Below, in pieces: positions 1-5,213 of a stretch of DNA of 5,213 nt. Source of the DNA: Sedimentisphaerales bacterium (GTDB lineage Bacteria; Planctomycetota; Phycisphaerae; Sedimentisphaerales; SM23-30); NCBI GenBank assembly GCA_016932145.1, contig JAFGDI010000262.1, positions 1 through 5,213 on the forward strand, read 5' to 3'. How positions within the stretch are numbered: the first letter of the stretch is position 1; every line of letters begins with the position of its first letter. Position numbers and translations under genes: made by a program. The notes beneath the pieces are model-generated. The model was not told the DNA's origin and made no database searches. It saw nothing but the letters and a program-made list of their open reading frames with translations.

Positions 1-15
1 AGTCAGGGGTAAAAA

Positions 16-429
16 ATGAGAGCGGTAAGGGCGGTAATAGATACCAATGTTTTTGTCTCTGGTATCTTTTTTAGTGGGCCACCCGCCAAGATACTTTCGG
101 CCTGGCACGAGGGTTATATCAAACTGTCGGTAACGGAAGAAATAATAGAGGAATATAGACGAGTCCTGGAAGAACTAGTCGTAAAACTGGGGGCGGTCAA
201 CATAGGCTCTATTCTTGAAGCGGTGCTGATTGAAGCTGAGCTGGTGCCAAGTCTTTCTCTGAAAAAGCCTGTCTGTGAAGACCCAGATGACGATAAATTT
301 CTGGCTTGTGCTATTTCTTCCCAAAGCAAATATATCATAAGTGGCGATAAACACTTACTCAAAATAGGTCAATTTTTCAATGTCAAGATAGTCACGCCCA
401 GATATTTTCTGGATAATCTACTTTCATAA
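16..429 (+). CDS. PIN-domain ribonuclease, putative toxin of a toxin-antitoxin pair (COG1569-like)
   Basis: Complete 137-residue protein, the usual size of a single PIN domain. PIN proteins are Mg-dependent single-strand ribonucleases; in toxin-antitoxin pairs they cleave RNA until bound by the antitoxin. Seen in the sequence: the first strand with the metal-binding Asp and its partner Asn (VIDTN, D9 and N11), the helix acidic cluster EEIIEEYRRVL (E45/E46), the EDPDDDKFLACA segment (D91-D93) and the closing ISGDKHLL motif (S109, G110, D111). This order and spacing match the putative PIN toxin family COG1569/TIGR00305. The ATG at 16 has AGGGG at 5-9, six bases upstream, which fixes the start. 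An antitoxin gene normally lies directly upstream; stop codons at 10-12 (TAA) and 17-19 (TGA, overlapping the ATG) could each end it, but it is outside the window. Codon use differs from the neighbours: ATA encodes 8 of 14 Ile and AGA/AGG 4 of 5 Arg, suggesting transfer. The PIN fold is sure; the toxin role is inferred. Confidence 0.87.
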   Translation: MRAVRAVIDTNVFVSGIFFSGPPAKILSAWHEGYIKLSVTEEIIEEYRRVLEELVVKLGAVNIGSILEAVLIEAELVPSLSLKKPVCEDPDDDKFLACAISSQSKYIISGDKHLLKIGQFFNVKIVTPRYFLDNLLS

Positions 430-490
430 AGACAGACTCAGTTGTCAGGACTCTCTCTTGTTGATAAAACTGTTGAATCAACGCTGAGAC

Positions 491-517
491 TGGTAATGCA
501 TTTATTACTATGTTTTG
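491..517 (+). terminator. possible weak terminator after the PIN gene
   Basis: Bases 491-497 can pair with 504-510 (seven pairs, one of them G-T) around a six-base loop, and TGTTTTG follows at 511-517. The stem has a single firm G-C pair, so it would be unstable. It is the only hairpin followed by T-rich sequence that I see in the 128 bases between the convergent PIN and truA genes. No matching terminator is visible in the truA direction. This may be chance. Confidence 0.22.
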
Positions 518-557
518 TAACTTGGAGTCTTTTGTAATATTCTCGGGCAAACAGGTT

Positions 558-1331
558 CTAGTATCGCACCCATTGCAGGCACAGGCCGTTGGCCGGGGCG
601 CGATTGCCGGAGGCGGCACGCTGCTGGGCGGCTAGTATGGCGGGTATGCAGTCAACGGCCCGGCGGCCCTGACCTATGTCCAGTAATAACCCTACAATAT
701 TTCGGACCATATTGTGCAGGAAGCCGGTGCCTTCTACATCGAAATAGAGGTAGTGGTTCTTGCGGTATATGTCACAACGCAAAACGGTGCGGACGGTATC
801 TTTTTTGTCGCACAGTGAGCTGGCCAGTGAGCGGAAATCGCGAGTGCCGATCAGGTCAGGCATAGCCTTGAGCATAAGGTCCAGGTCAACTTTCGCCGGG
901 AGATAGAATGCACGACGCTGACAATCGGGAAAACGACGCAGATGATTGTAAACGCTATAGCGGTACAACTTACTTATGGCAGAACCGCAAGCATCAAAAT
1001 CATCGGGCACTTCCTGAGAGCTATGCAGGTATATGTCTTGTCGGCCTGGCTTAAGTCGCGATAACTCGGCATTTACTACCATGGCCAGCTTATGGGCTGG
1101 TATGACACCGCTATAGAAAAAGTTGGCTACCTGACCCTGAGCGTGTACCCCGGCATCAGTTCGCCCGGAAGCCTGTAACGATACCGGATGTCGGGCAACC
1201 TGAGCGATAACTTCTTCTAACACCTGCTGAATAGTCGGTAAGTCTTTGCCGTCTTGTCGTTGCCAGCCATGATAGTCTGTGCCATCATAACTTATTATCA
1301 ATTTTACATTTCGCCTCATTATTTCTGTCAT
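558..1331 (-). CDS. truA: tRNA pseudouridine synthase A
   Basis: TruA converts uridines 38, 39 and 40 of the tRNA anticodon stem-loop to pseudouridine in the cytoplasm. The 257-residue product is full length for the family. In order I see the N-terminal SYDGTDYHGWQRQ motif (14-26), the catalytic SGRTDAGVHA motif with R57 and the nucleophile D59, the active-site KLYRYSVYN segment (Y123), RDFRSLASS (164-172), GTGFLHNMVRNIVG (201-214, with the conserved R210) and the closing APANGLCLQWVRY. No expected residue is missing. Two in-frame ATG codons compete, at residues 1 and 5. AAGGA lies one base before the first and 13 before the second, so neither has a normal ribosome-binding site. A promoter at 1338-1366 would start the transcript at the first ATG (see that entry). 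The gene stands alone: it is convergent with the PIN gene and divergent from the GH92 gene, and its codon use does not look foreign. Confidence 0.97.
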   Translation of the reverse strand: MTEIMRRNVKLIISYDGTDYHGWQRQDGKDLPTIQQVLEEVIAQVARHPVSLQASGRTDAGVHAQGQVANFFYSGVIPAHKLAMVVNAELSRLKPGRQDIYLHSSQEVPDDFDACGSAISKLYRYSVYNHLRRFPDCQRRAFYLPAKVDLDLMLKAMPDLIGTRDFRSLASSLCDKKDTVRTVLRCDIYRKNHYLYFDVEGTGFLHNMVRNIVGLLLDIGQGRRAVDCIPAILAAQQRAASGNRAPANGLCLQWVRY

Positions 1332-1337
1332 GTCCTT

Positions 1338-1366
1338 ATTATAAGCTATTGTTTTTACCCTTACAA
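1338..1366 (-). promoter_or_regulatory. sigma70-type promoter of truA, giving a leaderless transcript
   Basis: On the minus strand TTGTAA (1366 to 1361, 4 of 6 matches to TTGACA) is followed by a 17-base spacer and a perfect TATAAT (1343 to 1338). Counting the last T of the -10 box as position -7 puts +1 on base 1331, which is the A of the first truA ATG. The AAGGA in between would then not be transcribed. The boxes are seen; promoter activity and exact start are inferred. Confidence 0.6.
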
Positions 1367-1592
1367 CCTTTATGGATAATGCCAGCAGTTAGCTGGGCTG
1401 TGTTTGTTATATCTGAACTGCAATTTTGCTTTGGGAAATAGACAGTCGGTTGCTCTGGCCTCCAGGTGGAATATTGTGCAATCTTAACAAGTTTTTGTGT
1501 CGCAAGTTAAGCACTATTTGTCAATTCTTAAGGTGGTTTTGTCTTTCAATGTTGTCAATGGTAAGTTATACTATTATTCAGTATGTGATAGG
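1367..1592. other. AT-rich intergenic DNA with no recognised gene
   Basis: This part of the 448-base divergent gap codes for nothing I can support. The only open stretch (1426-1611, plus) starts with TTG, has no ribosome-binding site and no recognisable motif. Minor structures are a direct repeat TTGTCAAT (1518-1525 and 1552-1559, 34 bases apart), an ATTGTGCAAT palindrome (1473-1482) and a CTTAAC/GTTAAG inverted repeat (1483-1488 and 1506-1511). Any of these could be protein-binding sites, but in such AT-rich DNA short repeats of this size also occur by chance. No tRNA cloverleaf or terminator is visible. Confidence 0.5.
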
Positions 1593-1627
1593 TTTTAGCC
1601 CGCTAAAATAGGGCTTTATAGTATAAT
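1593..1627 (+). promoter_or_regulatory. candidate regulated promoter of the GH92 gene with palindromic operator
   Basis: A perfect -10 box TATAAT lies at 1622-1627. No good -35 box is found 16 to 18 bases upstream. Instead the perfect inverted repeat TTTTAGC-CC-GCTAAAA (1593-1608) overlaps that position. Such an arrangement fits a promoter controlled by a dimeric repressor or activator. The two-base centre is too small for an RNA hairpin, so a DNA-binding site is more likely. Transcription would begin near 1634 and give a leader of about 146 bases before the ATG at 1780. The repeat and the box are seen; function is inferred, and other -10-like boxes (TATGAT 1667-1672, TATTAT 1713-1718) compete. 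Confidence 0.38.
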
Positions 1628-1674
1628 TGTAACATTATTGTATATGAAATACCAATGAGCTTTTTCTATGATGC

Positions 1675-1729
1675 ATTGTGCGTCACAATCTCACAGATAG
1701 CGTTATGGTTTGTATTATCACGCTGTGAC
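1675..1729 (+). promoter_or_regulatory. cluster of TCACA/TGTGA motifs and possible leader hairpin before the GH92 gene
   Basis: The segment starts with a perfect 6-base inverted repeat ATTGTG-CGT-CACAAT (1675-1689). TCACA recurs eight bases later (1691-1695), and the complementary TGTGA follows at 1724-1728. As RNA, TCACAG (1691-1696) pairs with CTGTGA (1723-1728); after an ATAG bulge, CGT (1701-1703) pairs with ACG (1720-1722), and weaker pairs continue toward a loop near 1710-1713. It could be an operator cluster or a structured 5' leader ending about 50 bases before the start codon. The half-sites resemble Crp/Fnr-type sites, but the order and spacing do not match TGTGA-N6-TCACA, so I do not name a regulator. 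Confidence 0.33.
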
Positions 1730-1779
1730 AAGGTATTTAATGAACAATAGTAACTTAAATTCAGAGACTGGAGTAAATT

Positions 1780-4038
1780 ATGTTAAAAAAGATCTTTGTT
1801 GCTGTGCAATTACTGGCTTTGTCAGTATTTACCGGCTGTAGTGCTGATGTACCAGGGGGTAATCCCGTTGATGCCGACCTGGTGCAGCATGTTGACCCTT
1901 ATATTGGCACTGGCGGGCATGGCCACACCTTTCTGGGGGCTTCGGTTCCTTTTGGTGCTGTTCAGGTAGGCCCTAACAACATCCACAAAGGCTGGGACTG
2001 GTGTTCTGGCTATCATTTTTCCGATACTGTTGTTATCGGCTTTTCACATCTGCATCTCAGTGGTACTGGCTGTGCCGACCTGGGCGATATTCTGGTTATG
2101 CCAACTACCGGTGAGCTCAAGATCAATACAGGCAGTGACCAGGACCCGGAATCTGGCTATGCATCAAAATACAGCCATGAAAATGAGACTGCCAGCCCGG
2201 AATATTACAGTGTTGTTCTCGACAGATATAATACTAAAGTTGAGCTTACGGCAACAGAGAGAGTCGCATTGCACCGATACAGCTTCCCGGCTGATACCGC
2301 CGGCAGGGCGATCTTTAATCTGATAACCGGCAATGGTGATGGTGTTAAAGAAACTCATTTTGCTAAGATCGATGATACTACTTATGTCGGCTATCGTTTC
2401 TCTTCTGGCTGGGCTTCAGATCAGCGGGTATTCTTCGCTGTTAAACTGCAAACTCCGGCTGAGTCGTTTGCTATCTATGATGGTAAGAACCAGCTCGAAG
2501 GTGACTCTGGTAAGTCGGGTGCAATTACGGGTGTTATCAATTTTGCCAAAGCCGATGTGCCGGTAATGGTAAAAGTGGCCTTATCGCCGGTGAGTGTGGA
2601 AAATGCCGTTGCTAATATTACTGCCGAGATGCCTGACTGGGACTTCGATGCTGTCAAAGCAAAAGCCAGAGCCAGTTGGAATAAAGAGCTTAATAAATTC
2701 CAGGTTAAGGCTGACCCAAAGACCACTAAGATATTCTATACCGCACTGTATCATTCAATGATCGCTCCGGTTCTCTTTAATGATACCAATGGTGATTATC
2801 GTGGTACTGATAAAAAGGTATATACCAATCCCGGCTTCCAGAATTATAGTATTTTCTCACTCTGGGACACATATCGCACCCAGCATCCGCTACTGACAAT
2901 TTATCAGCCTGAGCGTATAAATGATATGGTAAAATCTATGCTGGCTATTTATCAGCAGCAGGGCATATTGCCTATCTGGCATCTGCTGGGTAATGAAACT
3001 GGTACTATGGTGGGTTATCATGCTGTGCCGGTAATTGTTGATGCTTATTTCAAAGGGTTCCGCGACTATGATGTTGAACTGGCATATAAGGCTATCAAAG
3101 ATTCTGCGATGAATGATCGTGAAGGTGTAAAGTATCTCAAAGAGATGGGTTACATACCCGGCGATAAGGAAAACGAGGCCGTAGCCAAGAGTCTGGAATA
3201 TGCTATCGATGACCATTGTATCGCTCTTATGGCCAAAGACCTGGGCAAGATGGAAGATTATGAATATTTCCTGAATCGCTCAAAGGTTTATACTCAGTAT
3301 TTTGATAAAGAGACTTTGTTTATGCGTGGTAAAATGGCTGATGGCTCATGGCGTGACCCGTTTGACCCGATCTCTTCTCAGCACCGCAGTGATGATTATT
3401 GCGAGGGTAATGCCTGGCAATATACCTGGCTGGTACCTCATGATCCTTATGGACTGGTAGAGCTATTTGGTTCGGAAGAGGCCTATGTTAACAAGCTCGA
3501 TACACTTTTCAATATGAGCTCTGATCTCGGCGAGGGGGCTTCTTCTGATATTTCCGGTTTGATCGGGCAGTATGCCCACGGTAATGAGCCCAGCCATCAT
3601 ACTATCTATATGTATGCCTTTGTTGGTCAGCAGTGGAAAGCAGCTCAGCGGGTTCGTCAGGTACTTGATACGCTGTACCATGACCAGCCTGATGGCCTCA
3701 GCGGTAATGAAGACTGCGGTCAGATGTCAGCCTGGTATATTATGTCGGCTATGGGCTTCTACCCGGTTCACCCGGCTAATGGGGTATATGTTTTTGGCAG
3801 CCCGGCCTTAGATGAAGTTACTGTCAAGCAGCCCAATGGCAAAAACTTTACTGTTGTCGCTCATAATAACAGTAAGGAAAATATTTATATTCAGTCGATT
3901 AAGTATAATGGTCAGTCTTATACCAAGTCATATATCACTCATGATATGATCACTTCAGGCGGTAAGCTGGAAATTGAATTGGGAGCAACTCCTAATCAGA
4001 AGTTCGGTGCAGATATGACCGATCGTCCAGCCAGATAA
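1780..4038 (+). CDS. GH92 family exo-alpha-mannosidase, secreted lipoprotein
   Basis: Complete 752-residue protein covering both the N-terminal and catalytic GH92 domains (PF17678, PF07971). GH92 enzymes are Ca-dependent, inverting exo-acting alpha-mannosidases that trim mannose from N-glycans, yeast mannan or other alpha-mannosides. Residues 1-20 form a lipoprotein signal (two Lys, a hydrophobic run, VFTGC with lipidated C20), so the enzyme probably sits on a membrane facing outward or in the periplasm. Family motifs: YIGTGGHGHTFLGASVPFG (41-59), GFSHLHLSGTG (87-97), LWDTYRTQHPL (361-371), CEGNAWQYTW (541-550, probable acid E542), GNEPSHHTIYMY (601-612) and SGNEDCGQMSAWY (641-653), which matches the segment carrying the catalytic base and calcium ligands. 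The retained Glu at 542 speaks for ordinary alpha-mannoside hydrolysis rather than the mannose-phosphate subgroup, where I recall Gln. GGAG at 1770-1773, six bases before the ATG, fixes the start. It has no sugar-transport or regulator gene beside it. Linkage specificity cannot be read from the sequence. Confidence 0.95.
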   Translation: MLKKIFVAVQLLALSVFTGCSADVPGGNPVDADLVQHVDPYIGTGGHGHTFLGASVPFGAVQVGPNNIHKGWDWCSGYHFSDTVVIGFSHLHLSGTGCADLGDILVMPTTGELKINTGSDQDPESGYASKYSHENETASPEYYSVVLDRYNTKVELTATERVALHRYSFPADTAGRAIFNLITGNGDGVKETHFAKIDDTTYVGYRFSSGWASDQRVFFAVKLQTPAESFAIYDGKNQLEGDSGKSGAITGVINFAKADVPVMVKVALSPVSVENAVANITAEMPDWDFDAVKAKARASWNKELNKFQVKADPKTTKIFYTALYHSMIAPVLFNDTNGDYRGTDKKVYTNPGFQNYSIFSLWDTYRTQHPLLTIYQPERINDMVKSMLAIYQQQGILPIWHLLGNETGTMVGYHAVPVIVDAYFKGFRDYDVELAYKAIKDSAMNDREGVKYLKEMGYIPGDKENEAVAKSLEYAIDDHCIALMAKDLGKMEDYEYFLNRSKVYTQYFDKETLFMRGKMADGSWRDPFDPISSQHRSDDYCEGNAWQYTWLVPHDPYGLVELFGSEEAYVNKLDTLFNMSSDLGEGASSDISGLIGQYAHGNEPSHHTIYMYAFVGQQWKAAQRVRQVLDTLYHDQPDGLSGNEDCGQMSAWYIMSAMGFYPVHPANGVYVFGSPALDEVTVKQPNGKNFTVVAHNNSKENIYIQSIKYNGQSYTKSYITHDMITSGGKLEIELGATPNQKFGADMTDRPAR

Positions 4039-4061
4039 TATTATTCTGTGATATTTATCGC

Positions 4062-4119
4062 AAAAAACAACAGCCCGTTAAGCAAGCAATAAATGCTGCT
4101 TAACGGGCTGTTCTGTTTT
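4062..4119. terminator. bidirectional rho-independent terminator between convergent genes
   Basis: A perfect 16-base inverted repeat, 4069-4084 with 4097-4112 (AACAGCCCGTTAAGCA and its complement), encloses a 12-base loop. On the plus strand the T-rich TTCTGTTTTG follows (4111-4120) and ends the GH92 transcript. On the minus strand GTTTTTT follows (complement of 4068-4062) and ends the lamin-tail transcript. The longer U run makes the minus direction look stronger. It starts 24 bases after the GH92 stop codon and ends 21 bases beyond the stop of the opposing gene. Confidence 0.92.
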
Positions 4120-4139
4120 GAATTAGTTGCTCTTGAGTT

Positions 4140-5213
4140 TTACATGCCGGGCGTCGGCTCTGAATCATGCCAGTTAGCCGGGTCGTCAGCGTAGATCGCC
4201 TTGCCGGTTCTGGTCAGAGATTTACCTGTACCGCTTGCTTTGGCAGGCCAGGGATTATCGATTGAATACTCTACCTTTTCCAGCGGAATATAGTAGCGTT
4301 CTTCGCCATATTCCTGGTCGCCGGGTATCTGCAACTGGACATCTTCACCTTCATTACTGAGCTTGCCGCTGTACGGGCCAAATACCCTGGTACCAGCCGG
4401 TATCAGCCCGGCATAAGATGCAGCAAAGGTTGCTGGCACTCGAGCTACGATAATGTATTCATAAGGTGCTATTACCACACCTGCATTAAATTCAAAACCA
4501 ATGCCGTTAATACGCCAGGGCAGTTGTTCTGTTATTACTTCACCGGCTGTAGCTTCGGTTGTTACCTCTGTCATCAGGGTTATGGCATTACCACTGCGAT
4601 TGTACAGCTCAATATATTCACTGTCTGTACCCTGTGCCGGGTCATACATTATCTCGGTTATAACTAGTGCGGGTATCATTGGCCCACTGTTGGCTGCCAG
4701 CGGGGTAGTTGTTGCCATGCGAACAAAATCATAACCACTACTGAGAGATGCTTTTTCATAGCGGCCAAAGCTCACACCGGTTTCAGAGGCATCAAATTTC
4801 TGTTGCGTCTGATAGTACCCTGTTACCTCGCCATTCTGGCCAGAGTAGAGATACACCGTCTCGCCTGCTTCGCTCAGTCCAAAGCGTTTTTCTTCCGGTT
4901 GTGAACTGCTGCCAAAAGAGCTGTCCTGAGAAAACAGCATATAACCACCAGCAGCAATTATGGTATTGTCAGGTATCTGGTATCTCATAATGTCTGCCAG
5001 ACTGTCATTTTTGTCAGAGAGATACCAGCCGCCGATATTTATGTTCTGACTGGTTGCGTTATACAACTCTATCCAGTCTGGCTGACCGGCATGCGAGTGG
5101 GCCAGCACTTCATTGATCACAATGCTGCCAGCGGTCAAACCCTGCTCATTCTGGCCAGGTGAACCGCCACTAAAGGTACTGGCTCGCCAGGCGGTCTTGC
5201 TGGAATAATATAC
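4140..5213 (-). CDS. lamin-tail-domain (LTD) surface protein, C-terminal part
   Basis: Only the last 357 residues are in the window; the frame is open to the right edge, so the start is missing. Lamin-tail domains are immunoglobulin-like beta-sandwiches found repeatedly in exported bacterial proteins, where a carbohydrate-, DNA- or membrane-binding role is suspected but not settled. Numbering from the first visible codon, residues 9-20 (WRASTFSGGSPG) are the closing motif of a preceding unit. The first LTD spans about 30-152 (IVINEV, DWIELYN 46-52, GGWYLSD, VSFGRY). A linker TPLAANSGP leads to the second, about 182-320 (VITEIMYDP, EYIELYN 199-205, LSNEGEDVQLQ). The end is SLTRT (332-336) and W348-to-PTPG356. 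No dockerin, membrane anchor, PEP-CTERM or type IX sorting domain follows: the protein stops one residue after PTPG. LTD proteins with similar linkers often also carry CotH-like or discoidin-type domains upstream; whether this one does is not visible. Family call firm, function unknown. Confidence 0.88.
   Translation of the reverse strand, partial: VYYSSKTAWRASTFSGGSPGQNEQGLTAGSIVINEVLAHSHAGQPDWIELYNATSQNINIGGWYLSDKNDSLADIMRYQIPDNTIIAAGGYMLFSQDSSFGSSSQPEEKRFGLSEAGETVYLYSGQNGEVTGYYQTQQKFDASETGVSFGRYEKASLSSGYDFVRMATTTPLAANSGPMIPALVITEIMYDPAQGTDSEYIELYNRSGNAITLMTEVTTEATAGEVITEQLPWRINGIGFEFNAGVVIAPYEYIIVARVPATFAASYAGLIPAGTRVFGPYSGKLSNEGEDVQLQIPGDQEYGEERYYIPLEKVEYSIDNPWPAKASGTGKSLTRTGKAIYADDPANWHDSEPTPGM

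Noticed and set aside
433..492. Large hairpin between PIN and truA (433-441 with 484-492, and 460-465 with 477-482)
   Set aside because: The outer stem has a mismatch, the inner and outer stems are joined by a very lopsided internal loop, and no T run follows on either strand.
392..619. 75-codon minus-strand frame overlapping the ends of the PIN and truA genes
   Set aside because: It overlaps two well-supported genes, starts inside truA in another frame and resembles no protein I know.
1426..1611. 61-codon open frame on the plus strand in the divergent gap
   Set aside because: It starts with TTG, has no ribosome-binding site, shows no family motif, and overlaps the palindrome upstream of the GH92 gene. 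Its composition looks like translated spacer DNA.
1684..1728. Classic Crp binding site
   Set aside because: The TCACA and TGTGA half-sites are in the wrong order or spacing for TGTGA-N6-TCACA, and the host regulator is unknown.
2890..3216. 108-codon minus-strand frame inside the GH92 gene
   Set aside because: It lies wholly within the conserved catalytic domain of GH92 and reads as a shadow frame without motifs.
5136..5138. TTG as start codon of the lamin-tail gene
   Set aside because: The frame remains open to the edge of the window and the upstream residues carry the WRASTFSGGSPG closing motif of a preceding unit, so this Leu codon is internal.
1..5213. CRISPR array, insertion sequence, tRNA or rRNA, or a multi-gene defence or biosynthetic system
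   Set aside because: I saw no regularly spaced repeats, transposase motifs, terminal inverted repeats, cloverleaf or rRNA-like sequence. The four genes belong to unrelated functions and are not co-oriented as an operon.

Overview
The window looks like ordinary chromosomal DNA of a Gram-negative-type, polysaccharide-degrading bacterium. A planctomycete of the Phycisphaerae kind is my best guess. The clues are a lipoprotein GH92 alpha-mannosidase next to a secreted protein built of lamin-tail domains, with linker motifs (SFGRY, TPLAANSGP, GGSPG, PTPG) that I associate with large planctomycete and verrucomicrobial surface proteins. Real Shine-Dalgarno sequences (AGGGG at 5-9, GGAG at 1770-1773) argue against Bacteroidota, the other group rich in GH92. 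The assignment is an inference and could be wrong.

Layout: (1) 16-429, plus strand: a PIN-domain ribonuclease, probably the toxin of a toxin-antitoxin pair whose antitoxin would lie just left of the window. (2) 558-1331, minus strand: truA, tRNA pseudouridine synthase A, convergent with the PIN gene. (3) 1332-1779: a 448-base divergent intergenic region. It holds a good sigma70-type promoter for truA that appears to start transcription on the first ATG. On the other side are a TATAAT box with a perfect TTTTAGC/GCTAAAA palindrome in its -35 region, a cluster of TCACA/TGTGA motifs and a possible hairpin leader for the downstream gene. (4) 1780-4038, plus strand: a complete GH92 lipoprotein. (5) 4062-4119: a strong bidirectional terminator. 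(6) 4140-5213, minus strand: the C-terminal 357 residues of a multi-domain lamin-tail protein that runs off the right edge.

The four genes do not form one operon: each neighbouring pair is convergent or divergent. truA is housekeeping and the PIN gene is an accessory element with visibly different codon use. The GH92 enzyme is a single, individually promoted glycan-trimming lipoprotein. The lamin-tail protein is probably exported and structural or adhesive. I see no CRISPR array, transposon, tRNA or rRNA, and no convincing new multi-gene system. The most interesting parts are the regulatory DNA before the GH92 gene, the apparently leaderless truA start, and the foreign-looking PIN gene.
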